A DNA stretch of 64,000 nt, taken from Acetobacter sacchari (GTDB lineage Bacteria > Pseudomonadota > Alphaproteobacteria > Acetobacterales > Acetobacteraceae). Where the stretch lies: the NCBI RefSeq assembly GCF_017377715.1, contig NZ_JAFVMF010000014.1, forward strand, positions 62,001-126,000. The letters are read 5' to 3'. Shown here one piece after another: positions 9,611 to 18,802 of the stretch. The position numbers and the translations under genes were made by a program. The number at the start of each line of letters is the position of its first letter. Within the stretch, counting starts at the first letter, position 1. Under the pieces are notes generated by a model. It was not told the DNA's origin, made no database searches, and saw only the letters and a list, made by a program, of their open reading frames with translations.

Positions 9611-10669
9611 TATCGCACTACTCCCGGCTCAATTGAGCGAAACTCTGCCGCTACCGAAACTATCTCAGATAGAGACATCACCCGCGCCACTGCTCCCTTC
9701 TCCGCAGCCACCCGCGGCATACCATAAACGACGCAACTTGCTTCGTCCTGCCCGATGGTTAAAGCTCCAGCTTCACGCATGGCACCCAATCCGGCAGCCC
9801 CGTCAGAGCCCATCCCAGTCAAAATAATTCCCAAACTACGTGGACCAAAATTCTCTGCCGCCGAAAGAAACAATTCATCAATGGAAGGACAGTGGCCATT
9901 TACAGCCCCCCCCCGGCGCAAGGTCGCAAACAAATTTCCCCGCATTGCGATCGATTCGAAGGTGTCGATCACCTCCCGGCGCGATATAGACCGTGCCCGA
10001 ACGAAGAACATCCCCTTGCCCGGCCTGCACAACCGAAACATCGCACAATCGATTCAGCCTTGAGGCAAGGCTCGCCGTGAACAGACGCGGCATGTGTTGT
10101 GTAACCACTACGGGCAGTGCGTCGACTGTCAGCGCAGGAAGAATCTCCCCTAGCGCCTCCACTCCACCGGTAGACGCGCCAATGAAAATAGCTTCTATCT
10201 CGGATCTCATAATGTTGGGTGAAGTTTCATCGCGCATTTTGGGCGCCGCGAGCGGATTTCGCCGTCGTGGTACACCAAAGGCTGCCGCCTGCTTTACGAT
10301 CGGGACCAACCGGGCGTAACCAACGATACCCTCCCCCGCCAAAGGTTTCGGGAAGCAATCGAAGGCGCCCAGCCGTAACGCCTCTATCGAAAGATCAGCC
10401 CCTCTCTGGGTAAAACCCGAAACCATTACAACAGGGATGGGACGAAGACGCATGATTTTCTCGAGAAATTGCAGACCGTTCATCGTTGGCATTTCGACAT
10501 CCAGCGTGATCACATCGGGCTGATCAGCGATGATCATATCCCGCGCTTCGATCGGGTCATTCGCCATCCCCGCGATTGTCACGGCTGGGTCACTCCGAAG
10601 AGCAGAAGCGATTAACGCTCTGCCCGTACGTGAGTCATCAACGACTAAAACGCGAATCGGCCTGTTCAT
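9610..10669 (-). pseudogene. cheB: cheB chemotaxis methylesterase, frameshifted in a nine-G run
   Basis: CheB removes methyl groups from chemoreceptors. The first frame (from ATG 10669) holds the receiver (VLVVDDSRTGRALI; phospho-Asp in VITLDVEMPTMNG) and the start of the esterase with the catalytic Ser in FIGASTGGVEAL and His in VVTQHMPRLF. It then hits nine C's at 9906-9914 (G's on the coding strand) and ends at 9878. The esterase continues in another frame as [14 protein letters not shown] and [13 protein letters not shown] (catalytic Asp) to 9610. Eight G's would restore the gene. The ATG overlaps the cheR stop (ATGA). The uncorrected product lacks the catalytic Asp. Confidence 0.88.
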
Positions 10670-11523
10670 TGTATCCTCTTGTAATAAGTATTCGGGCAGG
10701 AATCGCTCAACGCCATGGGAATCAAATGCTCTGGAATTTTTTCAGAGTGCCCAAGATATAAATATCCGCCCGGAGAGAGGCAGGGGAAAAGTCTACTCAA
10801 TATCAAATTCCTTTGACCCTCCTCAAAGTATATTGTGACATTTCTACAAAATATGACTAAAAAATCTCGACTAAATGGCCAATTCGACAGGAGATTGAGA
10901 CGTCGAAAAGTGACCATACTTTTCACTTGTTCCACGACAGAAAAATGATCATTCACAGGGAAAAACCATTGACTCTTCGTATCGTCTGATAACTTTTCTA
11001 CTTTGTATCTAGAATATATTCCAGATTTCGCGATATCAATCATTTCCGCGCTTATATCCGTTGCCAGCACTTTTATATCCCAACTGAGAGCCTCGGGAAA
11101 TGAACTCAGTATCGTCATAGCAATCGAATATGCCTCTTCGCCCGATGAGCACGCCGAGGACCATATCCTGACCGGAGCACCCCGCCGAGCGCGGGAAATT
11201 AGCTCGGGCATTATTACACGGCTCATATGCTTGAAGTGATGATTTTCCCGAAAAAAACTCGTAACATTTGTCGTGAGCACGTCAATCATTCGATCGAATT
11301 CATCAGTTCCTAGCGAGCTCGTAACAAATTTTATGTAGGTCGAGAAATTTGAAAAATTGCAAACTCGAACGCGTCTAGAAACTCGCGAATATACCAAGGT
11401 TCTATTCAATCTCTCTCTGGAATATCCACATTTTTCACAAACTATATCCTGTATATTTCTTATATCATCTGGGCAGTACGGCACATCAGAAAATTCATCT
11501 TTGAATCCAACACCGTGCCTCAC
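10666..11523 (-). CDS. cheR: Chemotaxis protein methyltransferase CheR
   Basis: CheR transfers methyl groups from S-adenosylmethionine to glutamates of chemoreceptors. The 285-aa product is the usual length, with an N-terminal helical domain and FSNFSTYIKFV, then LTTNVTSFFRENHHF, the SAM-binding WSSACSSGEEAYSIAM, FCRNVTIYF and the late LGHSEKIPEHL. The start is GTG 11523, overlapping the cheW stop as GTGA; the stop overlaps the cheB ATG. Base composition is AT-richer than the flanking chromosomal genes. This gene is intact, unlike its neighbour cheB. Confidence 0.95.
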   Translation of the reverse strand: MRHGVGFKDEFSDVPYCPDDIRNIQDIVCEKCGYSRERLNRTLVYSRVSRRVRVCNFSNFSTYIKFVTSSLGTDEFDRMIDVLTTNVTSFFRENHHFKHMSRVIMPELISRARRGAPVRIWSSACSSGEEAYSIAMTILSSFPEALSWDIKVLATDISAEMIDIAKSGIYSRYKVEKLSDDTKSQWFFPVNDHFSVVEQVKSMVTFRRLNLLSNWPFSRDFLVIFCRNVTIYFEEGQRNLILSRLFPCLSPGGYLYLGHSEKIPEHLIPMALSDSCPNTYYKRIQ

Positions 11524-11999
11524 GTCACCGAATCCAATATCGTCGCAGCGACCACATCCAGATTTAGAACACCCACCATTCGGTCGTTGATCGCGATGAG
11601 GCCCGACACAAAGCCTTTGTCCTTATCGGCTGCGACATTTGGAACCCCCTGAACCATAGACTTTTTAACATCGATTATATCAGAAACACTATTTACTAAA
11701 AATCCGAAAATTTTTTCTGAAATTTCAACTACCATAACAACGTCACGCCCACCGTCCTTATCTACAGAGTTACCTAGCAGATGACGCATGTTTATAACAG
11801 GAAGCACAATTCCTCTAAGATTGATCACTCCACTAACAAAATCTGGAGCGAATGGAATCGGAGTCGCTCCTAACCAACCGCGAATTTCTTTCACTTTCAA
11901 TATATCAACACAATATTCTTGTTTTCCCACTTGAAAGGAGATAACTTTTTCTGACCCATCGTCAGTTTCTTGTCGTAGAAAATCTGTCATGTCGTCCAC
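11520..11999 (-). CDS. cheW: Chemotaxis coupling protein CheW
   Basis: CheW links chemoreceptors to the kinase CheA at the cell pole. The 159-aa protein shows the CheW fold in order: VISFQVGKQEYCVDILKV, then IPFAPDFVSGVINLRGIVLPV (conserved NLRG region), then VNSVSDIID and a C-terminal hydrophobic strand. It overlaps the cheA end by 13 bases and the cheR start by four, so the operon is tightly coupled. Composition is AT-rich like the rest of the cluster. Confidence 0.95.
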   Translation of the reverse strand: MDDMTDFLRQETDDGSEKVISFQVGKQEYCVDILKVKEIRGWLGATPIPFAPDFVSGVINLRGIVLPVINMRHLLGNSVDKDGGRDVVMVVEISEKIFGFLVNSVSDIIDVKKSMVQGVPNVAADKDKGFVSGLIAINDRMVGVLNLDVVAATILDSVT

Positions 12000-13909
12000 T
12001 CCGACGAGCGTTGCACGACGTTTGCGAATTCGTTCGGGTATGGTAATTTACACATGTTTTCCGAGCCTATGTGAATTATAGACGACGTGTCCAAAACCAA
12101 CGCGACATTTCCGTTTCCCAAAATAGTTGCTGCTGAAATACCGCGAGTCGCACGAAAATTCTTTTCTACATTTTTGCTTACAACCTGCATCTGCCCATCT
12201 ATACCGTCGGCTAACAACGCCACTCTATTTCCGTCGTCATCTTCAACAACCAGAATAACTTCACGGCCCTGGACGTTTTCACCCACTGAAAATCCTAAAA
12301 CAACGCCTATATCGAGTAACGGCATAAACACGCCGCGTATGGAAAGCGCGGGAATGCCGTCTCCCATCAAAAATACATCTTCGCAATTGAACAACATCGT
12401 TTCAACTATGCATGAAACTGGGAGAATAAACGTTTGCCCACAAGAGGTGATCGCCATTCCCTCGATTACCGCGAGCGTTAATGGTAAACTCAAAAGAAAT
12501 GTGGAACCGACACTTTTTTTTGAAAAAATTGCCACACGCCCCCCAACATCAAGTATCGCTCTTTTCACGACATCCATACCCACCCCTCTCCCGGACAAAT
12601 CGCTGACTGTAGATGATGTCGAAAATCCTGGGAAAAATATTAGATTATCTATTTCATTCTCACTCAAATTAGCTTGAGAGTTAATAATTCCTTTCTCAAC
12701 CGCGATTGACCTTACGCGCTCCCTGTTAATTCCGCCGCCGTCATCTGCCACTGTAATTATAATTCTCCCCGACTTTTGACTCGCAGATAAGCGAATTGCT
12801 CCTTCGGCGCTTTTTCCATTTTTCAACCGATCTTCCGCCGACTCTATCCCATGATCAACCGCATTTCGCAGCATATGCGTGAGAGGGTCTGTTAGCCTTT
12901 CGATCAAACTTCGATCGATTTCTGTGTCCTCACCTTCCATCGTTAGCTGAATCGATTTTCCGGTTGCGTGAGCCGCTTCACGCACAACTCTTTGCATTCT
13001 CTGAAAAACTGTGCGCAGCGGTTGTGCTCTGACAGCCATTACTGCATCTTGGATATTTCTCGTGAGTTGATCGATATCGCCTAAGGCGTTTTCTATGGAT
13101 ACTGGTTCTGTTCCCTCCCGATGGTTTTTCTCATACTTTTCTCGCAATGTTGCTTGGCCGATTACCAACTCGCCGACCAGATCGACAAGTTTGTCTATTC
13201 TTTCCAAATCAACTCTAATAGTTACGGAATTATTTTGAGAATTTACTTTGAGCGCGGTCGCAGCGCCTTCCGCTTTTACATTTCCTATTTTGTTATCTAA
13301 ACTTACCTCAGAAAAATTTTTCGACTTTTCACTTTCTTCGCACGATGAATTGTCCTCGATAGCCTCGAATATTTCAAACCCAACGTCAAATTCGTCGCCT
13401 ATTACATTATCAATTTCTGACAACTCCATGGAAACTGGAGAAAACAACGGTGCGTTTCCTCGCTCTTCGTCAGTTTCTTCTGCATCATCGTTTCGATTTT
13501 GGGTTGTATTTTTTTTTAACGAATCATCGCAATCAAGAGAATTGAGTTCTTTAATACTTTGATCCTGCTTTTCAAGCGGCTGAGCTAATCCCTCACGCTC
13601 CGCTCTTACTGAATCGCTGAGAACGTCAGTAGCTCTAAGAAATATTTTTATGACGTGAGAATCAGCATCAATCTTTCTCGATCGCAAAAGATCAAAAGCT
13701 GTTTCAAATACGTGCGCGAAGCGCACTAGGTCCGGCATCCCAAACGAGCCGGCTCCTCCTTTTACAGAATGAACGGACCTGAATGCCGCATTAATAATTT
13801 CTTCAGTAGCACCACCATCTTTGATTATTTCTAAATTTTGTTCAAGCTCACTCAGAAGCTCATCACACTCCTCGAAAAATATATTTTTTATGGAATCAAA
13901 ATCGTCCAT
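11987..13909 (-). CDS. cheA: Chemotaxis histidine kinase CheA
   Basis: CheA phosphorylates CheY and CheB in response to receptor state. From ATG 13909 (GGAGAG just upstream) there are 640 residues. The HPt domain carries His near residue 47 in FRSVHSVKGGAGSFG. A long acidic Ser/Glu-rich linker follows, with no clear CheY-binding P2 domain. Then come P3 (IDKLVDLVGELVIGQATL), the ATPase P4 (HMLRNAVDHGIE, VADDGGGINRERV, GRGVGMDVVKRA) and a C-terminal CheW-like P5. A longer in-frame ATG at 13933 would overlap the cheY tail. The gene is AT-rich and has several long T/A runs but stays in frame. Confidence 0.95.
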   Translation of the reverse strand: MDDFDSIKNIFFEECDELLSELEQNLEIIKDGGATEEIINAAFRSVHSVKGGAGSFGMPDLVRFAHVFETAFDLLRSRKIDADSHVIKIFLRATDVLSDSVRAEREGLAQPLEKQDQSIKELNSLDCDDSLKKNTTQNRNDDAEETDEERGNAPLFSPVSMELSEIDNVIGDEFDVGFEIFEAIEDNSSCEESEKSKNFSEVSLDNKIGNVKAEGAATALKVNSQNNSVTIRVDLERIDKLVDLVGELVIGQATLREKYEKNHREGTEPVSIENALGDIDQLTRNIQDAVMAVRAQPLRTVFQRMQRVVREAAHATGKSIQLTMEGEDTEIDRSLIERLTDPLTHMLRNAVDHGIESAEDRLKNGKSAEGAIRLSASQKSGRIIITVADDGGGINRERVRSIAVEKGIINSQANLSENEIDNLIFFPGFSTSSTVSDLSGRGVGMDVVKRAILDVGGRVAIFSKKSVGSTFLLSLPLTLAVIEGMAITSCGQTFILPVSCIVETMLFNCEDVFLMGDGIPALSIRGVFMPLLDIGVVLGFSVGENVQGREVILVVEDDDGNRVALLADGIDGQMQVVSKNVEKNFRATRGISAATILGNGNVALVLDTSSIIHIGSENMCKLPYPNEFANVVQRSSEWTT

Positions 13910-13919
13910 AAAATCTCTC

Positions 13920-14296
13920 CTATTTTTCGTCAACTATACGATTGATAGCTCGCACAAGAACTTCCGGTACAAACGGCTTAATGATCCAACCTGTGGCACC
14001 CGCATTTCGCGCAAGAATTTTTTTTCTTGACTCATTTCTGTCGTGAGAACAAGTATCGGAGTCTTTTTTGTTAAATCCAATATTCTAATATTACTTATAA
14101 ATTCATACCCATCCATGCGAGGCATGTTCAGGTCGGTTATTATCGCGGCGGGAGCGCAGGCGAGAGACTTCACCAATTGAACGCCATCTAAGCCGTCGAT
14201 CGCCTGCCGCACCGTATAGCCAGCATCGATTAGTATTTTATTCAGTAAATTTCTTATGGTGATCGAATCATCGACTGTGATAATAGTATTTGACAT
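13920..14296 (-). pseudogene. cheY: cheY response regulator, frameshifted in an eight-A run
   Basis: The receiver starts at ATG 14296 (MSNTIITVDDSITIRNLLNK), with the phospho-acceptor in IITDLNMPRMDGYEF and VLTTEMSQE. After eight T's at 14018-14025 (A's on the coding strand) the given frame reads unrelated residues and stops at 13934. With nine A's the other frame continues LARNAGATGWIIKPF, including the conserved Lys-Pro, and stops at 13920, 10 bases before the cheA ATG. The restored protein is about 125 residues, the normal CheY length. As given, the last helix and the conserved Lys are lost. Confidence 0.85.
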
Positions 14297-14315
14297 TTTG
14301 TTACTTTCCATGTAT

Positions 14316-15839
14316 TTAAAAGTCTTCCCACCCGTCATCTGACGGTATTTTACTGTCGACATGTTTTGTTTTTTGAATATTTTTTTGTTCTATTTTATCA
14401 AAGGATACCAAAGATTTTGTTTGTTTCGTTTTCTGGCCCAGGCTACGAATATGATCCTTCATATGAAAATCACCCACGAGATTTTCAAGATCCCTCGTTT
14501 CTCTGGTAAGATTGTGGCTCGCTGCCGTTGTTTGTTCTACCATCGCCGCATTCTGCTGCGTCGTCTGGTCCATTTCCCCAATAGCCCTGTTAATTTCAGT
14601 CAAATTCTCAGCCTGCTGGTGCGCCGATGAGGAGATGTCTTCGATCAATGATGATATGGTACCTACATTGTGTGATATTTTCGATAGTGCCGCGCTTGTC
14701 TGTGTCACCAACGTTACCCCGCGGGAAACCTGACGGCCCGACAATAGGATAAGTTCCTTAACATCTTTAGCAGAGGCGGCGGAACGTTGTGCAAGCGATC
14801 TAACTTCCGTGGCAACAACAGCGAAACCGCGTCCTGCGTCGCCTGCCCTTGCCGCTTCGACTCCAGCGTTGAGCGCCAGAAGATTCGTTTGAAATGCAAT
14901 TTCGTCTATAACACCCAATATATCAGCGACTTTTTTTGAGGAATCCTCTATTTCCCGCATGGCTTCTATGGTCGACTTCATCACCGCACCGGACTCTGTG
15001 GCCTCGTCACGAGCGCCGCCCGCCGCTTTTCTGGCATCAAGGGCGGCCTGCGCTGTTTTCTGAACCCCAACAGTAACTGTATTTACAGAGGCGGCTGTCT
15101 CACCAAGATTGGCAGCCTGCCTTTCAGTACGACGGGCCAGATCGTCAGACGCTAATGCAATTTCCGACGAGCCCGACGCTATTGTCGCTACGCTTGACGC
15201 AACTCGTCCAAAAATTTCGGCTAATTTATCAATCGATTCGTTAAAGATATTTTTTTGAATTTGATATTTATTATCTATAATATTATCGGAACGATATCCA
15301 AAGTCGCCAGCAGCGAGCTTCTTCATCGCGTCCACCATCTGCTCCAGAGCCTGGTTCGCTGAATCCCTTTCTTTTTCCGCTAAATCTAAACGTAGTTGAA
15401 TACTATTTTTCGATACATTTTCGTTTTTCAATTCTTTTTTTAAATAATCCATGCGATCGACGAATTTCAAACTGGCGTGCTCGATGGATTGACGCAACCC
15501 CTTTATTATACCAAATTTAAAAGAAGAGGAATTAAGATTTATCGGCGATGAAACGTCTGCTTGACTGACGAATCGAATTACCTCAAGAATAGGTGACTTT
15601 ACTTTTTTAACAAAAAACATAATTATAGGAAAAGTAGAAAATAAAAACAAGGCAAACGTAAATAAAATTAACAATGGAGAAAAATTTCCAATTTGTAAGC
15701 GCAAAACTATAGGAAAAATACACAAGAAAATTATCACACAACTTATGTACGCCGAAACAAAACTCTCTAAAGAAGAACGAAGCAGGCGCATTTTTTCACT
15801 TCCACTCGCGGGTCGAAATTTAAATTTTTGACTCCGCAA
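14316..15839 (-). CDS. Methyl-accepting chemotaxis protein without a periplasmic sensor domain
   Basis: The 507-aa receptor opens the che operon. Two hydrophobic helices near residues 25-80 are separated by only a few residues, so there is no periplasmic ligand domain. A helical linker leads to the signalling hairpin, whose tip reads [18 protein letters not shown]. The extreme C-terminus is DGWEDF after a charged tether, similar to the pentapeptide that binds CheR or CheB in other receptors. Position matches icpA in rhizobial che operons. Input is probably cytoplasmic or membrane-borne; the ligand is unknown. Confidence 0.92.
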   Translation of the reverse strand: MRSQKFKFRPASGSEKMRLLRSSLESFVSAYISCVIIFLCIFPIVLRLQIGNFSPLLILFTFALFLFSTFPIIMFFVKKVKSPILEVIRFVSQADVSSPINLNSSSFKFGIIKGLRQSIEHASLKFVDRMDYLKKELKNENVSKNSIQLRLDLAEKERDSANQALEQMVDAMKKLAAGDFGYRSDNIIDNKYQIQKNIFNESIDKLAEIFGRVASSVATIASGSSEIALASDDLARRTERQAANLGETAASVNTVTVGVQKTAQAALDARKAAGGARDEATESGAVMKSTIEAMREIEDSSKKVADILGVIDEIAFQTNLLALNAGVEAARAGDAGRGFAVVATEVRSLAQRSAASAKDVKELILLSGRQVSRGVTLVTQTSAALSKISHNVGTISSLIEDISSSAHQQAENLTEINRAIGEMDQTTQQNAAMVEQTTAASHNLTRETRDLENLVGDFHMKDHIRSLGQKTKQTKSLVSFDKIEQKNIQKTKHVDSKIPSDDGWEDF

Positions 15840-15903
15840 CAGCTAACCCCCGTTCACCGGGTCCTATCAAACTCATGTAAATACCGAATTTTGATAAAAA
15901 ATG

Positions 15904-15955
15904 GTTACCAAACGCGTTAAAGCGCCTCGATGCCCCGCGTCAACTTTTTGGTAAC
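15904..15955. promoter_or_regulatory. Inverted repeat in the divergent receptor promoter region
   Basis: GTTACCAAA at 15904-15912 is mirrored exactly by TTTGGTAAC at 15947-15955. The arms are nine bases, separated by 34. The repeat lies between the divergent mcp (start 15839) and globin-coupled receptor (start about 16022), a natural place for one regulator to control both. No matching known operator comes to mind. Confidence 0.45.
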
Positions 15956-16021
15956 GTGTTCGGAATTATTTTTAAATTATGCTTTTTAAGCCGCTCTATT
16001 GTCTTTCGACAGGATTCCGAC

Positions 16022-17536
16022 GTGAACAATTTGCATGATGACATACAACGCAAACTACAGTTCCTGGGGTTAGGCACACGCGAGTGCGATATCATTCGCT
16101 CAGCCCAACCAGACATTATGAAGGCCATACCTGCGGGCCTGGATCTCTTCTACGAAAAAATTTTACAAGTTTCCGAGCTTTCAAGTTTTTTTGAGAATTC
16201 AGAGCATATAAAATCTGCAAAGGGTCGCCAAAAGAGCCATTGGCATTCTGTCACTGACGCGAAATTTGGTTCAGATTATATTACCGCGGTTACCGCAATC
16301 GGGAACATGCACGCCAAGCTTGGATTGAATCCCGGCTGGTATATTGCTGGTTACAGTGTCCTTTTAGGAGAAGTCGTTCGTAGCGTAATCAAGGACGCGT
16401 GGCCGTCCTCTAAGCGATCCTTATTCTCTGCTCCGGCTCCGAAGAGCGGAGGCGAGGAACTGGGTGAACAGATCGCGCTGCTGATCAAGGTCGTCCTTCT
16501 GGATATGGATTTAGCGATTTCGACCTACCTGGAGAATCTGGAGGGCGCAAGAGTTCGAGCGCAGGAAGCCAGGATAGCAAGCCTCGATACACTTGCCTCT
16601 GCTTTAGATCGCGTCGCAGAGGGGGACCTCCTACTCGGCGATTATGAGGCCCTGTCACATGACGGAGGGCGTTTGGAAGGGGCTTTCGCCAACGTCATCA
16701 ACGGCCTTAGCGAGATCATCCTTGAGGTGAGACATTCGTCCGAATCGGTGGAGGTTGGCGCTCGCGAAATTCGCAAAGCAAGCGAAGAGGTATTACAGAG
16801 AATTTCTGAGCAGACCACAGGTCCTCAATCGGTCTGTAATACAATTGGCCCCTTGGCGGATTCGGTAAAATCTGTCGCTCAACGAGCAAAAAGCGCCGAT
16901 GCCGCTGTTTCTCTTTGCGGCCGGGAGGCACGGCAAAGCCGAACGGTAGTTGCGGAAACGATAGCAGCAGTAGATCAGATCGCCGAATCTTGCGGAAAGA
17001 TAAGCCAGATAATTGGGCTCATCGAAGAAATCGCACTTCAGACCAACCTCCTGGCCTTGAATGCAGGAGTAGAAGCTTCGCGTGCGGGTGACGCCGGACG
17101 GGGTTTTTCGGTCGTCGCCAAAGAAGTCCGTGCTCTGGCGCAACGCTCGGCAGGTGCCGCAAAAGAAACGAGGGCTCTTATTACCACTATCGGCGAGGAT
17201 GTCACAAAGGGCGTGAAGCTGGTGAACGAAACCGGTGTTGCGCTCGAAAGTATTTCCCGATCTGTTGTGGACGCTGGAGGACTGGTCGGCGAAATCGCCG
17301 AGGCAGCCGAAGAGCAGGCCCTCAGAATTGACGAAATCAATGCCGGGGTAGTTACGCTGGAACGCGAGATGAGAAGTAATGCAGCCATGATGCGGCGAAC
17401 CACAGGAGTAAGCCACGAGCTGGCGAGAAACTCGACTCACCTGATGCAGCTGGTCATGAACTTCAAGGTTCATGACCAGAAGCGACGACAGCGCGTTTCC
17501 ACGGGACGAGAACAGGTGGCGACGTTCCCACCGTAG
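16022..17536 (+). CDS. Globin-coupled chemoreceptor (HemAT-like aerotaxis sensor)
   Basis: A soluble receptor with an N-terminal protoglobin domain (residues about 1-170) and a C-terminal signalling domain. The predicted proximal haem ligand is His near residue 97 in IGNMHAKLGLNPGWY, the hallmark of globin-coupled sensors. The signalling tip is [18 protein letters not shown]. There are no membrane segments and no C-terminal CheR tether. GTG 16022 with AGGA upstream is preferred because the protein then begins just before the globin fold; an in-frame ATG at 15956 would add 22 residues. It is expected to report oxygen to the adjacent che genes. Composition is closer to the host than that of cheA. 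Confidence 0.9.
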   Translation: MNNLHDDIQRKLQFLGLGTRECDIIRSAQPDIMKAIPAGLDLFYEKILQVSELSSFFENSEHIKSAKGRQKSHWHSVTDAKFGSDYITAVTAIGNMHAKLGLNPGWYIAGYSVLLGEVVRSVIKDAWPSSKRSLFSAPAPKSGGEELGEQIALLIKVVLLDMDLAISTYLENLEGARVRAQEARIASLDTLASALDRVAEGDLLLGDYEALSHDGGRLEGAFANVINGLSEIILEVRHSSESVEVGAREIRKASEEVLQRISEQTTGPQSVCNTIGPLADSVKSVAQRAKSADAAVSLCGREARQSRTVVAETIAAVDQIAESCGKISQIIGLIEEIALQTNLLALNAGVEASRAGDAGRGFSVVAKEVRALAQRSAGAAKETRALITTIGEDVTKGVKLVNETGVALESISRSVVDAGGLVGEIAEAAEEQALRIDEINAGVVTLEREMRSNAAMMRRTTGVSHELARNSTHLMQLVMNFKVHDQKRRQRVSTGREQVATFPP

Positions 17537-17693
17537 GTTACAAAAGCCACCGGCTTCCTGTTGGCCTACGACGAATTCAGGATCGGCGAAGGCGATGTCG
17601 TTTAAGAGAAAATCCTCTATCTGATGTGGCGAGCAGGCCCTTAAAACGGCGCAATTTCATCTCACCAACCACCAATTGCACGTCTTCGGTCTA

Positions 17694-18773
17694 TCAGTTC
17701 CCTTTAGGCGCTGCGTCACGATATTTGTCCCAATGCATGGCCAGCTCCCTGACCACCACCGAGCCGACCTGGTATGCGGCGTCAAGCGAAGGGAGGAAGC
17801 CGGAGAAACCTGACTCATGCGCCTCCTCAGCCAGCAAATCGGCTGCGCTTTTACCCGGCGGGGGCATGTCGTAGTTACTTGCCGTGCGCAGAATCAGGAC
17901 GCGGTTGATATCGACTCGCCCAGCTCGGGCCTGCGCCGTCAGGGCCTGCATGAAGCCAATATCTTCTTCTGCCGTGGTGGCGAATACACCTTTGCCTTCA
18001 GTCCAATATGCTACCCAGCGCTCCGCCCAGGCGTTCATGCGCGCGCCAATCCAGAATGTCTCGGACGAAAGAGTGTCGCCCAGCATGACCTGTGGAGGCT
18101 TCTGAGCGTGCGCATAACCGCGATACCGCTCCCGGCTCGCCCGTAAACCGTCCGTATCCTGCAGCGCCACGTCGCGCGTCAAACCATAAGCCCACGAGAC
18201 CAAAGCGGGGTCCAACGTGTATGCCATGTCACCCCATTGAGAATGCAACGGTGGCGTCGGTTTGTCCGTCGGCGTCGCACCCATCACTGGGGTGAAACCG
18301 TCCGGCCAGCTTTTCGGTATCTCCCGGGCGTCAATCAGATGCGCGAGACCGCCATTGATCACGCGCGGCGCCCAGACAGCCGACCCCACCGAACCGAATT
18401 TCGGATCGATGCCTCCAATTCCCGCCAACACGAAATAGGTCTTTCTCAAATCGAAACGCGGATCGAGCACAAGCGCGGTCATCGCGGACGCCATATGCTC
18501 AGGCCCCTCTCCAGTGACAACGCCCAACACCTGAAGGTCTGGATTGTAGCGCATCAGGCCATGATCGGTGCCGGGCGCAGCCAGTTCCTGACGGAGCGGC
18601 AGTTTTTCGACCCATGTCTGAAATTCTCCAGGCACATCGCCCGAATCCTTACCGATCTCGAAAGTCGTCACCACGACGACGCGAACCGGAAGCTGAGGCT
18701 CCGTGGCGCTTGCGACGGATGAAACTACCGCTGACAACGCTGCGGCGGAAAAAAGAGCGGCACGAAAACGCAT
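17694..18773 (-). CDS. Secreted purine nucleoside permease/phosphorylase-like (NUP) protein
   Basis: A 359-aa protein with a clear signal peptide (MRFRAALFSAAALSAVVSS, cleavage near ASA). The body resembles the NUP family of purine nucleoside permeases, which share a nucleoside phosphorylase-like fold: VVVVTTFEIGKDSGD near the mature N-terminus, VTGEGPEHMASAM and FVLAGIGGIDP. It lies 29 bases downstream of the secreted adenosine deaminase on the same strand, so both probably act on purine nucleosides in the periplasm. Whether it transports, cleaves or binds nucleosides is not decided by the sequence. It is convergent with the globin-coupled receptor. Confidence 0.8.
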   Translation of the reverse strand: MRFRAALFSAAALSAVVSSVASATEPQLPVRVVVVTTFEIGKDSGDVPGEFQTWVEKLPLRQELAAPGTDHGLMRYNPDLQVLGVVTGEGPEHMASAMTALVLDPRFDLRKTYFVLAGIGGIDPKFGSVGSAVWAPRVINGGLAHLIDAREIPKSWPDGFTPVMGATPTDKPTPPLHSQWGDMAYTLDPALVSWAYGLTRDVALQDTDGLRASRERYRGYAHAQKPPQVMLGDTLSSETFWIGARMNAWAERWVAYWTEGKGVFATTAEEDIGFMQALTAQARAGRVDINRVLILRTASNYDMPPPGKSAADLLAEEAHESGFSGFLPSLDAAYQVGSVVVRELAMHWDKYRDAAPKGN

Positions 18774-18802
18774 GGGACAAAACCTTTGTCGAGCAGGACG
18801 GA

